Counted from the first letter of the stretch, positions 1 to 13,406 are shown. The stretch is 64,000 nucleotides of DNA from Vermamoeba vermiformis (GCA_045837725.1 JBEWZL010000238.1:186001-250000); one strand, 5' to 3'. Notes: generated from the sequence alone by a model not told the origin. Made by a program: numbers and translations.

Positions 1-681
1 AACTCCGAACTTTCGTTAGACCCATAGTACTGTTCGTGGTGAGATTCGATCGAATTGTTCGCTTCATTAACTGAAGATTCTTCGCTGTTCGAGGGTTGTA
101 TGTTGGGTATAGGTACCATATTTACATTATCTTCGTTATCTAGCCATGTTATCACAACGGAAACTAATTTTAAAAATTAGATCCGGAAAACACCCGAAAT
201 AATTTTAATCAACGTTTAAATAATAATTACCTTTGGTCGGATTCTCTTCACCATCGATCTCTTTAGCTATCTTTGGCAGTAATTTTAAATTTTCAGAGCT
301 TCCACATTGTAAGATTGTTTGCGTTGAATTAAAACAAGCCACTGCGATGCGAACCCCGCGTTCTTTGAGTCTACGAAAATCAAATACATAATGGTTGATT
401 TTTAGGTTCAATGTAACGCCTTCAATTCCACCATGAGCCGAGCTGTAATTGATCGAGAGTGGATTTCGCTTTCCCCATGCGAAACAATTCACTGCTTCCT
501 GTTCTTCATTCTTCTGCTTGTTAAAGTAATATAATTGAACGCAGTACTGATAGAAATTATGCGTTGTCTTGTCGGTGACTGCGAAACCGAATGGTGCTTT
601 CAATGCTGCAACGGTGAAATTGGCTGGGAATGCCAACGGCACGAACACCGAGAATATTTTTCTTACACGAATGGCTTGCAT
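1..681 (-). CDS. LRR-MYRF-like membrane transcription factor, third tandem copy (5' part only)
   Basis: Exon 1 runs 681 to 231 and exon 2 starts at 163 and leaves the window at base 1. The N-terminal domain starts MQAIRVRKIF and closely resembles the first about 150 residues of the two complete genes at 1019-3978 and 4159-6622. The intron (164-230) sits at the same place and phase as in those genes, and exon 2 keeps the Trp-containing motif and the acidic Ser/Asn-rich linker. The S74/ICA, membrane and LRR parts must lie outside the window, so calling the whole protein LRR-MYRF-like is inference from the paralogues. Same strand and head-to-tail spacing as the other two copies indicates a tandem array of at least three. 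Confidence 0.7.
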
Positions 682-1018
682 GTTATAGTTCTAATTTAAT
701 AAATAAAATGATTCCAACGGAGCTTCGAACGTCATCGCCTGTCACTGATTGCAACGCTTGTTAACGGCACAACCAAATTGATTGTATGCCTTAAGGTTAC
801 CATTTACTGTCAGCTATCATATAGTACTCTATTTTACGTGTTTATCTAGCGGTTCTATTATGTTACACGCTCGTTAATTGCTACATTTTTCAGCTTCGGC
901 AACGGAAACTTGAAGCGATTGAATTCACAATTATTAGGTACCTTAGTCTCGAATGTAGCAAGAAAGAGGTATTTAATATACAACGAGCCATAAATTTACA
1001 ACTTTGTTATCAACTATT

Positions 1019-3978
1019 CTACACGCACGTTGCCTGGCATCTGGTGGCACCTTGAGGCAGTGGACACTTGAAGTCATTGAACGAGGCATCGCACGCCTTA
1101 ATAATTGGTATCTCTCCAAGCTCCGTGAGCATGTTATGCGAGGTGTTGAGGTACCACAACTGGTCAGAAGGCACGACCAACATATTGCCCGTGAAGTAGT
1201 TGTTGCTGACGTCAATTTCTTCCAAGTTCGCGTAATAGGCATTTCTAAGAATGTCCAAAGTACCGTTAAGCTTGTTATTGTTCAACCGCAAAACTCCAAG
1301 CGAGTACGGAAGGACTGGCAGTGTGCCTTCAAGCTGGTTGTCGGACAAGTCAAGCAGCATCCACCAACCCGAATCATCGATATCGGGAATCGTGCCTTCA
1401 AGTTGATTGTGTTGGACGTGAAGTTCGCGTAGTTCGGGCGAGGGAATCGGGGGCAGCGTGCCAGTGAAATTGTTGTTGTTCAGATAACAGTACTTGAGAT
1501 TGTAATCTCGGTCATCAAACAACGATTTTGGTATTGTGCCATGAAGCTGGTTAAACGATAGATCGATCTTGACTGCAGTATGGAATCGATTGAATGATGG
1601 CAAGAGTGTTCCGGTGAACGCGTTGTTCCCCAAATTGAGCACTTCATATCCTACGTCGTCCAGGGATTCTGGAATTGTGCCAAAAAAGTAATTGTAGGAC
1701 AAGTCCAATCGCTTAAGATGAGTCGATGCTGCTCCAATCGCGACGGGCAATTGGCCTCGTAAAGAGTTATACGATACGTTAAAACTGTCTATGCTGGGAT
1801 TTAACCAACACTCTTCGGGTATATCTCCGCTAATGAGATTGCTCGATGCGTTGAGGAATTGCAACATATGTAACTCGCATATGGCGCTAGGCAAAGTACC
1901 ATCGATACGGTTGTCAGACAGATCCAAGTTTCTCAATTTGGCGAGTTTTCCGATTTCCTCGGGAATAGTGCCAGTAATGTAGTTGTTGCCTATGCGAACG
2001 GTCGTTAAATTATGCAAATCCATAATCGCTTCCAAAACAAGACCATGCAATTGATTATCTGACAGAAGCAACTTCGTCAAGCCTTGCATAGAAGAAATGC
2101 TTTTAGGCACGGTGCCTGAGATCAAATTGCTTTCCAAATTTAGTTCGGTCACTTCGGTCAAAAATCCGATGTCTTGGGGCAACGTTCCGTCAATGGCGTT
2201 GTTCGACAAGATGATAGTTTGCAAGTTCGTTAATGATGTGATGGACTCGGGAATGGGGCCGTTAATGGCGTTGCTTCCCAGATTCAAGTATTGCAATTTG
2301 GACAAGAAATTGATGTTCGTGGGAATAGTGCCGTTCAAGTTGTTGCCGTGCAATGAGATGCTGATCACCGCGCCTTCGTTGCATTTGATGCCCTCCCATT
2401 CACATATCGAAAAATTCGTCAGCCAGCCGCTTGTTTTCGACCAAAGTGCTCCATTAGTCGCCGCAAAAAGAGCCTCGAGTGCAATTTGTTCGTTTGACTT
2501 GGGCGGGAGTGTTGGTGAGGACGGATCCGGCTTGACCGTGAAGAACACGACCACTGCTGCTACTGCCACGAGCGCTGTGATGACAGCAACACTGACGATC
2601 AAGATTCGCCATGGCAGAGACACGGCCTTTGACGACTTGGCTTCAGTGAATGGTGTGATGGTGGCACTTGAGTCACGTGACTTCTTATCGATAAACGCAT
2701 CGTATATCGAGTCCAATGCTCGTTGGAGCTTCTCGTTGTCGGCTTTGATGTTCTTGATGTCATTGAAGTTCTGTCTGATCGATTCACTCAGATAAGGAAT
2801 CAATGACTCGTAGTCCACATGAAGAATTCCATCGATCAGTTGAACTGCTGATGGCACCACACTCTCCACTTGTTGTGCAATGTAGCCAACAAATCGTTTG
2901 TTCACGTTTGGATGCACTCCTGGCTTGAACTTGTAATCGACTCCATCGATCCGCAGAAGTACATCGCGGCAATCAAAATCTAAAACAAGTAATTATTATT
3001 AATTAAGCCAACTAATTGACACCATTTGGCACGGGTTAAGTTTGACGAATAGCGTACCTTCGGCAAGAAGTCGGATGTCTTCCTTAATATTGATGTCTGA
3101 CGCTTTATAAAAGTTGAGTGCTCGGAAATTGCCGACAACTTCGGCATTTCCATTATATAATACCATGTATTGTTCGTTAACGCGTTCGTTGCTAGTATTA
3201 AAAAAGTTAGAAAAGGTAAAAAAATAGATGGGACCGATTCATACCGAGGCACAATGGGATAGTCCATTATTTCAGGAGATGCATCTACAGCATTTTCTTG
3301 ATAATCAAACAAGTCTGACTCGTTAGAACCAGAAAATTGGTCGTTGTTATGAGATTCGCTTGAATAGTGGACGTCGTTGCTGGAAGATTCCTCGCTTGAT
3401 AAGTGTATGTTCGGAGTTGATACTATATTTGTATTATCTTCATTTGTTATCCACGAAATCACAACTGGTGCTATTGAAAACCGGGGTTTAGAATCTACGC
3501 AGATCAAAAATTTGGTTTAATATTATTTACCTGCAGTTAAATCTTCTTCATCGCTTTCTTTGTATTTTTTTGACACCAATTGTAAATAAGCAGAGCTGCC
3601 TCGTTGTAATATTGCTTGTGCGGAACTTAAACAAGCTACCGTGATACGAACCACGCGTTCTTTGAGTCTACGAAAATCAAATATATAATGGTTGATTTTT
3701 AGGTGCAAAGTTACGCCATCAATTCCTTCGTTAAGCGGGTTGTAATGGATCGAGAGTGGATTTCCTTTGCCCCACGCGAAACAATTCACTGCTTCTTCTT
3801 CTTCATTCTTTTCTTTGTTAAAATAATATAATTGAACGCAGTATTGATAGAAATTGAGTGTTTTCTGGTCGGTGACTGCGAAACCGAATGGCGCTTTCAG
3901 TGCTGCAACGGTGAAATTGGCGGGCAATGCCAATGGCACGAACAATGAAAAGACATTCTTCGCGTGTATTTGCTGCAT
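1019..3978 (-). CDS. LRR-MYRF-like self-cleaving membrane transcription factor A
   Basis: Four exons (3978-3531, 3470-3245, 3191-3058, 2979-1019) give 922 residues in one frame. Residues 1-149 are a conserved, probably cytosolic domain of unassigned fold, in the place of the DNA-binding domain of MYRF proteins. About 234-380 is an S74/ICA intramolecular chaperone domain with the SDxxxK self-cleavage dyad at S256 and K261, the spacing known in MYRF. About 395-418 is a membrane helix. About 430-905 is a plant-type LRR array with a Cys-containing LRRNT cap and 17-18 repeats of the NxLxGTIP kind. In MYRF, trimerisation lets the ICA domain cut and free the N-terminal half for the nucleus; the same is inferred here, with LRRs facing the lumen or outside. 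The start was chosen at MQQIHAKNVF because both paralogues begin there; an in-frame ATG lies ten codons upstream. Confidence 0.8.
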
Positions 3979-4158
3979 TCTTCTAACACAACTGATTAAG
4001 TTAAACATTGATTCCGGTTTATTTCAAGCTGTCAAAGTCATGTCATTGTTGGAACACAAATCCATAACACAATCGAACGTAATGCGAGCAAGTTATAAAT
4101 ATCCTTATCGATAAGATCAGCGTTTACTATATTAATATATTTACAAGTGTAAGACCAT

Positions 4159-6622
4159 TTAAGTGCAAGTAGCACCGCAAATTTTGTCCGCATCTGGCGG
4201 CAGAGGGCACGCGAAGGGATTAGAGTAGGCATGGCATTGAAACTCTGGGCTAGTATTGTTGCTCATAGTGCTGAACATGGTGAAGTTGTTCGCGGCAGCA
4301 TTCAGAAAAACTAACGCCGGGTACTGCATCAGAGGTCCGATGTCGCCACTGAGCTGGTTGTGGCTAATGTCAATTTTAATCGGCGTTGCTGAAGTACGAT
4401 CCAAGGCGCTAAATGCATCCACGGTGCCATCGAAATGATTGTTGGAGAACATTATGCTGCGAAGACTCGGAGGCAAACTCTGGATCGTGCCTTCAAGTTG
4501 GTTGTATTCCACGCTAAGATAGCTCAACTCTTCAAACTTGCTGAAGTCCGGCAAAGTTCCGGTAAAGTTATTGAAGCCCAGATCTAACTCCAACAATCTC
4601 CCTGGAACAAAAGACGGGATAGTTCCCGTGAAGTTATTCCTTCGTAACATTAGCCTGGCTACGCGGTTCATGTAGGACAGCGTGACGGGAATCGTGCCCG
4701 AGAACTTGTTGCGACTGAGCTCCAAAGTGTGTAAAAACGGCAAGTTGATAATTTCGGGAGAAATCGTGCCCTCTAAGTTGTTGAAAGTCAATTGGATCTG
4801 TAAGATATGCGTCATGTTGTAAATGCTCGCAGGAAGGGTTCCGTGAAGATTGTTGTCAGCCAAGTTCAAGCCACGGAGTCCAGTTAGCAAGTTGATGGAC
4901 TCGGGAATCGTTCCGTTCAAGTTGTTATTGGCCAAGACCAACACGACCACGTCTTCACCAAACATGCTACATTGAACACCATACCAAGTACAGATCGACT
5001 TGTCCGTTAGCCAGTTGTCTTGCCGATCCCAATTTTTCCCGTTTGTAGCAATATAGAGCGCTTGTAATGCTTGGCGTTGGGCGGATATTGGAAGGGTAGG
5101 TTGAAGAGGTTGAAGCGGGAGTTTTCCGGGTGCAATAGGTGAGACAGGAATGGCTTCAGGGTTAGTTTGGCCAGAAGTACGAGAGTGCTGCCAATAAAAC
5201 AGACCGAAGGCTCCAGCCACAACGAACGCGACTGCCATGCACACGATGAGAATCTTAGTGCCTATCGAAGTAGAGGGCGCGTAGTGCTTATGAGTCTGCG
5301 TGTCGATGAGAGGTGTTATACTCGAGGGATTGGCGTTGTCCTTGTTGATGAAGGTTTCGTACATCGAGTCAATAGCTTGGTAAATCTTCTCGTTATCAGC
5401 TTTGATGTTCTTGATATCATTGAAGTTCTGTCTGATCGATTCACTCAGATAAGGAATCAATGACTCGTAGTCCACATGAAGAATTCCATCGATCAGTTGC
5501 ACTGCTGATGGCACCACACTCTCCACTTGTTGTGCAATGTAGCCAACAAATCGTTTGTTCACGTTTGGATGCACTCCTGGTTTGAACTTGTAATTGACAC
5601 CATTTATACGCATTAACGTATCTCTGCAATCATGGTCTAAGTAATACAACATTAATAACATTGCGTCGGATAGACACGTGTTCATACCATCGGAAAGTAG
5701 TCTGATGTCCTCTTTGATATTGATATCTGACGCTTTGTAGAAGTTCAACGCTCTGAAATTTCCGATCACCTCGGCATTGCCGTTATATAGTACCATATAG
5801 TGCTCGTCTCTGAAGTCCTCACATTAATAAAATTGTACTAAAACTGCTAAGGTTGCACGCTTACTGTTGCTGTATTGGGAAGTCTGGAAATGATATAGAT
5901 ATCGGTTCGTATCCATCTGACACGTGTATTGACTCATTAGAATGTACTCCGTGTTCACTTTGAGAGTTCGGAGAGGAGTTGCTGTAATTGATCGGTGAAT
6001 CTGGGGATATTCTGCTATCCATCACATAGGCTCCAGGCATCACGTGCTCATTAACTCCAGTTTGTTCCCAGTTTATATTAACGGGTTCTAATGAGAAAGA
6101 ATCAGAATATTAAAGCTAAAATTAGCAATATTTTGATCGGCAGAAAATTATTAAGTTGTTCGCTTTCTTACCGTCTTCATTATCGTCCTCATAGTCCTCG
6201 TTCTTTCTTTTTTTAGGCAATAATTTCAGCAACGCTGAGCTTCCGCGTGAGAGAAAAGATTGCGTTGAATTGAAACAATCCACGTTAACCCGCACTGCTC
6301 GTTCTTTAATTCGTCTAAAATCGAAGACATAGTGATTAACTTTGACTTGTAATATCACTCCTTCTATTTGATCTGTATTGGGTTTATATTTTACATAAAG
6401 AGGATTTCGTTTTCCCCAAGCAAAACAGTTCGCTGCTTCTTCTTCCGCATTTTTTTCATTGCTCATATAAAACATCTGCATATGGTATTGATAGTAATTA
6501 AGCGTCCTCTTGTCTGTCAATGCAAATCCAAACGGCGCTTTAAGAGGCGCCAACGTGTAATCGGCGGGAAACGCCAAAGGCACGAATATTTTAAATATAT
6601 TCCTCACGTGTATCTTCTGCAT
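4159..6622 (-). CDS. LRR-MYRF-like self-cleaving membrane transcription factor B
   Basis: Four exons (6622-6172, 6087-5865, 5809-5688, 5636-4159) give 757 residues. The order is as in copy A: conserved N-terminal domain with a basic KKRK stretch near 145, acidic Ser/Asn linker, S74/ICA domain with the dyad at S252 and K257, a membrane helix starting GTKILIVCMA, then a Cys-capped LRR array with only 9-10 repeats. The shorter ectodomain is the main difference from copy A and suggests a different ligand. Intron 3 (5637-5687) is 51 bases with no stop in frame, so an unspliced message would add 17 residues right after the dyad region. Copy A has a normal frame-breaking intron at the same place, which supports splicing here too. 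Only about 180 bases separate its stop from the start of copy A. Confidence 0.8.
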
Positions 6623-7203
6623 GCCTTCATTGTCTAATACAATAAATTAGGACTCGGTCCTGTCAAAACGTTTGACATTTCGGGACGGTGTAGAAATCTC
6701 TTTTAGGGATTTATTAATTTAAGCAAGCCAAGCAATTATCTATCACATCAACGCTTGACAAACTTGAGCCTTTTTCAACATTTTGCCGACGAATTATGGT
6801 ATCATAATTTTTCTCCATCCCAAGTATTCGATCTTGCAGCTTTGCATGAAAGTAAATCGGTAATTATTTCAATTACTGTAGAGTTAGAATATTTTATGAC
6901 CGAAGGAACCTCCGTACAACGGTCGAACGTTGCAATTTATTAGATACCGCTAAAAAAACTCGCATCACCCAAAGCAAATAATTTTGTATCCATTTGAATA
7001 CTTTCATTTTGTGGTATTTTATCAGGATTACGTTTATGGATTATCTTCGGTTGCGAAATGATTTTACGCGTGGAACAACGAAGTTACGCTGGGTGGGAAG
7101 AAAGTGATTACGTGGGTGCACCATTTGGGCAAAAGTAATTACGGCGAGCAAAATAAATGGTTCGAAGGCAATTATTCTAACCAACTAAAACGACAACATC
7201 CAG
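6623..7203. other. Intergenic region between divergent MYRF-B and ABCC-1
   Basis: A 580-base AT-rich stretch between two divergently transcribed genes that should hold both promoters. No ORF here shows splice structure or a recognisable domain. An open frame at 6755-6943 on the plus strand has no supporting feature and is not called. Confidence 0.5.
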
Positions 7204-10200
7204 ATGTCGGTCATAGCTAAAGAGCACGTTCCGGGCATTCTGGAAAAGAACAAAGTATGTAATTTCAACATTAAACAGCAAAATTAATCATACCATTAGA
7301 GCTTGGAGTCCCAGCAGTCGTTCATCAAGGGCCCAACATTGCCCGATGCGCTGGGTGATCGACTTTACTTCGCACCTGCTGGTGCTCTGCTCGAAAAAGG
7401 ATCGAAGGCAACGATTACTGAGGATGATGTGTGGAGACTAGACGACGAGAATACTTCTGAATACATTTGGGATAAGCTGACACCATTATGGCAAGAAGAA
7501 CTGAAACGGCCCAAGTAAGCAGATCGCGTGCCATTTTCTCTTTTCTTGTACTGATTTGATGCATTTCCAAGGCCTAATCTTACGCGTGCCATCGTTCGCG
7601 CTTTTAAGAACCAATTGCTTGGCGCTTTTGCATTGATGTTTCTCTACGGTAAGCGGACAAACTAGTGACTCCGATCCGATCTGACGCGTAAAATTCAAAA
7701 TCCGCAGGTGGTCTCTCATTCGTCAATCCAATTATTCTGCCATTTTTAATCAACTACGTCTATGATTACTCTTTCCCTGTCTACTCTGGTTTCATCTACG
7801 TGTTTTGTATCATTTTGGCTCAGATCGTGGCTTCAACATGCTATTATTACGGACAATTCCGCGCCAATATTGCAGGCATGAACGTAAGTACAAAGTAACG
7901 TTAACATCGGCCATACTGATATTTTTTCGGACAGATGCGTACTGCAATGCTGTTGCTCGTGTACAGAAAAAGTTTGACAATTGCCCCGTCCAAAGATTCG
8001 AATTCCGGTCAAATTGTCAATATGATTAGCAGTGACGCGTTGTTTATCGCCGACTCCATTGCGTTAGTTTCGGTTGGTGTGGCCGTTCCTCTCCAGCTCA
8101 TTGGTAAGTTTAAAAAATCCACGTAATGACTCGTCACTCACATCAATACAGTTGGCATCATTCTACTGGCTATCTACGTGCGTCTCTACGTCGTGATTAC
8201 CGTAGGCTTGATGATCATTTCATTCCCCATTGCGATGAAAGTTGGCTCGCGCATTGGTGTTTTACGTCTGGCGCTACAAGGCTTCGGAGACCGTCGCTTG
8301 AAAGTCATCAACGAATTACTTGCAGGCATTCGCATTGTCAAGTACTACGCTTGGGAGGAGGCTTTCTTTAACAACATCGATCGATATCGTGAAGAAGAAT
8401 TGAAGGGCTTGAAATCATTGGCTGGTGTGCGATCTGCCATGCTTAGTATTTTGATCGGTGCTGTGGTTATTGCAACAGGCTTGACGGTGGTACGTTCTGC
8501 TTCTCAGCGCTCGTTTTTGACATAACTAATGACGTGTTACTAGATTCTGTACAACCTCTTCGTTGGCGTGAATCAATCAATTTCGTTCACCGTCATCTCG
8601 GTATTGTCGTTGATCCGCTCAGCGTTCCTTACTTTGCCCATCACCCTCTCCATTCTTCCGCAATACATGAGCTCTTTCGGTAGAGTGCAGCAATTCTTGG
8701 CGAACCCTGATATTGTCACCGTCGAGCCTCTCAATGGTGTGCAAATCAAAGCCGAGAACGCATCGTTCAAGTGGCCCGGAATGGCTGATCCGTTCCTTAA
8801 GGACATCAGCTTGCACGTAAGTAGCAATAATGCAACGCATTTAGTGATCACCAAGTACTGACAACGATGCACCAAATCAGGCCAAGAAAGGAGATCTGAT
8901 CATGGTTGTTGGTCCAGTCGGCAGTGGCAAGTCATCGTACATTCAAGCACTCCTCGGTGAACTTCCAAAAGTCAACGGAACTCTCAAAGTCGGTGGATCA
9001 ATTGCCTATGTCGCACAAGAAGCGTTCATTGTGAACACCACAGTGCGCGAGAACATCATCTTTGGCAAGCCTTTTGACATGCAAAAGTACCGTGCAGTGC
9101 TCGAAGCAGCAGCATTGATGCCAGACTTGCATCAGTTCACAGCAGGAGATCGCACAGAGATCGGTGAACGAGGTGTCAACTTGTCAGGTGGTCAAAAACA
9201 AGTGAGTCAACAACCCTCTCGATAAGATCAGTTATTATTAATGAATTCTTCTAACAATCTACATCAGCGTATCTCGATTGCACGTGCATTGTACAGCGAT
9301 GCAGACATCATTTTGCTCGACGATCCATTGTCCGCAGTCGATGCACACGTGGGCAAACACTTGTTCGAACAAGCAATCAAAAAGTACTGGGCAGGCAAGA
9401 TCATCATTCTCGCCACAAATCAACTTCAATACTTGCCATTTGCAGACAAAGTGATCTTTTTGAGCAATGGTGAAGTTGTTGGTGATGGTACATTCGCTGA
9501 ACTCGTCGCTTCATCTCCTGCGTTCAAAGATCAAATGGAAAAGTACGGAGTTGGTGGTGAGAAGAAAGAAGAGCACGAAGAAAAGAAAGAAGAGAAAAAA
9601 GAAGTCGTTAAACAAACCGCTGAAGCCACTACTAACGCGCCCGAACAAAGTAAGTTTATAAACTTGGGATCCACCCAACTTGAGCCTAACTAACTTTGCA
9701 ATGTAGGCGGTACATTAGTCAACGAAGAAAAAAAACAACAAGGTCTCATTGGATGGAACGTGTACTGGTACTACTTCAAGAAGGGCAAAGCTGGCATTTT
9801 CATCTTGATGTTCGTTTTCTTGTTGATCTCCGTGTTCTCTCGCGTTGTTGGCTCGTGGTGGTTGACTCAATGGACAAATAACGCTTATTCTTTTACACCC
9901 GGACTTTGTAAGACCAACGCAAGCTTAAACTATTGAGTTCTAACTAACGATAACAATTTTCAGATGCTGGTGTCTATGCCGCATTCACGGGAGGCGAGCT
10001 CCTCTTTACCGTGCTTGCAGTAGTGGTGAATGTCTCCCACAATATCTACGCATCACGTGCCTTGCACAGAGGTCTGTTGAGAAAATGTATTCGCGCTCCT
10101 ACTTCTTTTTACGACGTCACTCCTCTTGGCCGGTAAGATTTCACTGAAAACAAAACTTGCTTTTTTTGGTAATTAACCGCTTTTGCTCTTAGTGTTGTCA

Positions 10201-11862
10201 ATCGATTCTCGAAAGAAATGGATTTTGTCGATCAATTGCTCTCCATTCAGTTGTTCAGCTACGTCGCTATTCTAGCGAACATTCTTGGAGTTTTCGTTAG
10301 TTTGATCATCGGCTCGTACTACATGGCCATTGTTGTCGTGGCAGTCGTCATTGGCTACATCTTCTTCAACACGTACTATCGCAAGTCTTACATCGAGATC
10401 CAACGTCTCGAAGCCCTGTCACGTGCTCCAGTGTTCTCGCAGCTCGGTGAAACATTGCGCGGTGCATCGACTATCAGAGCGTACAAGATGCAGAATGTCT
10501 TCAGAAATGTTAATGTTTACTCGATTGACAGAAACTCTGAGCACAGATACGCTCAGAAGTTCATTATGGCGTAAGTAGTTAGTGTTGATGACACGTGTCA
10601 ACTTTGGTATTGATTCGTTCTTGCAGGTGGTTCGGCTTCAGACTCGACCTTATCGGCGCCGGCATTATCTTGATCTTGATGATTCTTGTTGTCGCATTAC
10701 GTGCTGCTGGATCTGATGCTCTTGGCGCCTTCGCGTCATTGGCTTTGTCAACGACATCCGGCTTGACTGGTTTGTTGAGCAACTTGAGTGTCAACGCAGC
10801 AGAATCAGAGGCCAAGTTGAACTCTGTCGAAAGAATCAGAGAGTACGACACACTCGAACAAGAAGCACCAGCCATCATTCCTGAGAACAGACCTCCCAAA
10901 GACTGGCCTGCAACTGGTGAAATCGTGTTCAAAGACACCTCGTTGCGATACAGACAAGGCGATCTTGTGCTCAAGAAACTCAACTTGACTGTGAACGGTG
11001 AAGAAAAAGTTGGTATTGTTGGTAGAACTGGTGCTGGAAAGTCAACGTAAGTCAAACAATAATAACATTCATGAACGAATAATCTGACACGTGTCATTAT
11101 TGTTAAATCAGGTTACTTCAAGCATTGTTCCGCATCGTTGAGCTTGCAGAAGGATCAATCGAGATTGACGGCATTGACATCACCACAATCGGTCTTCAAG
11201 ATCTTCGTTCAAAGATCTCCATCATTCCTCAAGATCCAGTGTTGTTCATGGGCACTGTGCGATACAACGTCGATCCATTCGGTGAACACTCCGATCAAGC
11301 ACTATGGGAGGCACTTTCCATGGTCGGCTTGAAGACCTACATCGAGAGCTTGGAAGGTCAACTTGATGCACCTGTCGAAGAGAACGGCTCGAACTTCAGT
11401 GTTGGTCAACGACAACTCATGTGCATGGCTCGAGCTCTGCTCCGCAAGACCAAGATTTTAGTGATGGACGAAGCAACAGCGTCGGTGGATCTGGACACAG
11501 ACATGATGATTCAATCGATGGTCAGAAAGAACTTCAGCGACAGAACCACATTGACCATCGCACACAGACTCAACACAGTGATGGACAGCACAAAAGTACT
11601 TGTTCTCAATCGTGGTGAGCTGGCTGAGTACGACAAACCAGCCAATCTTCTTGAACGTGATGGCATCTTCTCTTCGATGGTTGCAGCAACAGGCAACGAA
11701 CAAGCAGAACACTTGAAGAAGATTGCTCGTGGTGAGATCGGTGTTGTTCAAGCACTTCAATCGTTGAAAGAAATAAGCCACGAAGACGATTTGAGTGTGT
11801 CTGAAGAGGTCGTTCAAGCATTGAAGAAAGAAAAATCGGACAAGAAGAAAGCTAAGAAATAA
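7204..11862 (+). CDS. ABCC-family (MRP-type) ABC transporter 1
   Basis: Fourteen exons (7204-7254, 7300-7514, 7572-7648, 7708-7883, 7935-8103, 8152-8489, 8544-8816, 8881-9201, 9268-9649, 9707-9907, 9964-10132, 10193-10570, 10627-11046, 11112-11862) give 1306 residues. The layout is TMD1-NBD1-TMD2-NBD2 without the TMD0 of long MRPs. NBD1 has Walker [10 protein letters not shown] at 444-452, signature LSGGQ at 534 and Walker B ILLDD near 555. NBD2 has GRTGAGKST at 1049-1057, FSVGQ at 1152 and LVMDEA near 1173. The degenerate NBD2 signature is normal for ABCC. The C-terminus is a Lys/Glu-rich tail. The expected role is ATP-driven export of organic anions or conjugates across the plasma or a vacuolar membrane; the substrate cannot be told. 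It is a damaged paralogue's intact partner, lying in inverted orientation to the copy at 12643-17297. Confidence 0.92.
10589..10600. repeat. TGACACGTGTCA palindrome in ABCC-1 intron 12
   Basis: Exact 12-base palindrome inside the intron 10571-10626. ABCC-2 has lost the matching intron through its deletion, so conservation at this site cannot be judged. Confidence 0.8.
11085..11096. repeat. TGACACGTGTCA palindrome in ABCC-1 intron 13
   Basis: Exact copy about 15 bases upstream of the 3' splice site of the intron 11047-11111. The paralogous intron of ABCC-2 holds the same motif at 13407-13418. Confidence 0.8.
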
Positions 11863-12098
11863 TCAAAATCAATTTTATTTATTATGTTAATAGTTGCAAT
11901 TAAACGTAATTGCTTTGGAAAAGTCGGCCAAAAGAATGTGTGTGTTGTTAAAAATTTGCATTTTTTCATTAAATACACAAAGCGCACCAAAAAAAATTAA
12001 TCCTAATTAGCTGGTGAACAGAAATACGCCGGAAATTCTTACTCCGAAATAGAACCTGGTCACACCAAGAAAGAAGGACAAAACAAAGCATTTACGAC

Positions 12099-12549
12099 AT
12101 GAGTGCCATCATTTCCGGTAAAAAAAATATTATTTTCCCAAAGAAAAGCTCACCATTTAGCAAATCCAAATAAATCCCGCTTTGATGAAAATACTTTCGT
12201 CTGGCACTATTATCTACAAGAATTTATCCTACGCACAAATTTTTTATTGTCAGCCGTACTAATTATATTTGCAGGAGACCCGTTCACTTGCTTGATTAAA
12301 CCAACTTGGACTGACATAGACGTTCGTAATTGGGCTCATAATATCTTGAGGATTCCTCAAGAGACTGTTGATATTTTGGTAAACAACGGTGCAAATTCCG
12401 GGCGTGCTCTTCTCCGTTGTGAGACAATTGAAGATTTGCTTCACTATTATGCAAACGTCGAAATAATTACGCTGTTGTTGCTGTTTGAATGCATTAAAAA
12501 AGCAAAAAAGGCATACAATGCTGCGTTACGCAAGGGAGCAAATCACTGA
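12099..12549 (+). CDS. Small SAM-like domain protein 1
   Basis: Two exons (12099-12117 and 12275-12549) give 97 residues. Exon 1 codes only MSAIIS plus one base. The rest is a single compact domain with the pattern of a sterile alpha motif: Trp-x-x-x-Asp-Val-x-x-Trp, a central Asn-Gly turn, a Leu-Leu and a last helix rich in Lys and Ala. SAM domains mediate protein-protein oligomerisation. The fold is judged from the pattern only. A close relative with the same two-exon layout and phase lies at 27713-28162. The gene lies in the spacer between the two inverted ABCC genes. Confidence 0.6.
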
Positions 12550-12645
12550 CGGATATTAGAGGCAATTATAAGACGCATCTTACTCCTTCCGCTTTGATAA
12601 CGTTTAATTGCAGCTATTAACAAATAAATAAATTGATTTTGATTA

Positions 12646-13395
<750 letters not shown>

Positions 13396-13406
13396 TCAAA
13401 AAAAAT

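Noticed and set aside
1-681. Firm assignment of the N-terminal domain to the Ndt80/PhoG DNA-binding family
   Set aside because: Position in the protein fits, but I could not align it convincingly to known MYRF DNA-binding domains by eye, so it is left unassigned.
3495-3530. A 36-base intron for MYRF-A exon 2 using the acceptor at 3495
   Set aside because: In frame, but shorter than any other intron here. The 60-base choice (acceptor at 3471) aligns with the third copy (V-S-V-V-I-T-W against A-P-V-V-I-S-W).
11458-11817. Open frames antisense to the ABCC NBD2 exons (also 12806-12991 and 14484-14717)
   Set aside because: They repeat in both paralogues only because the coding strand is conserved; no independent signal.
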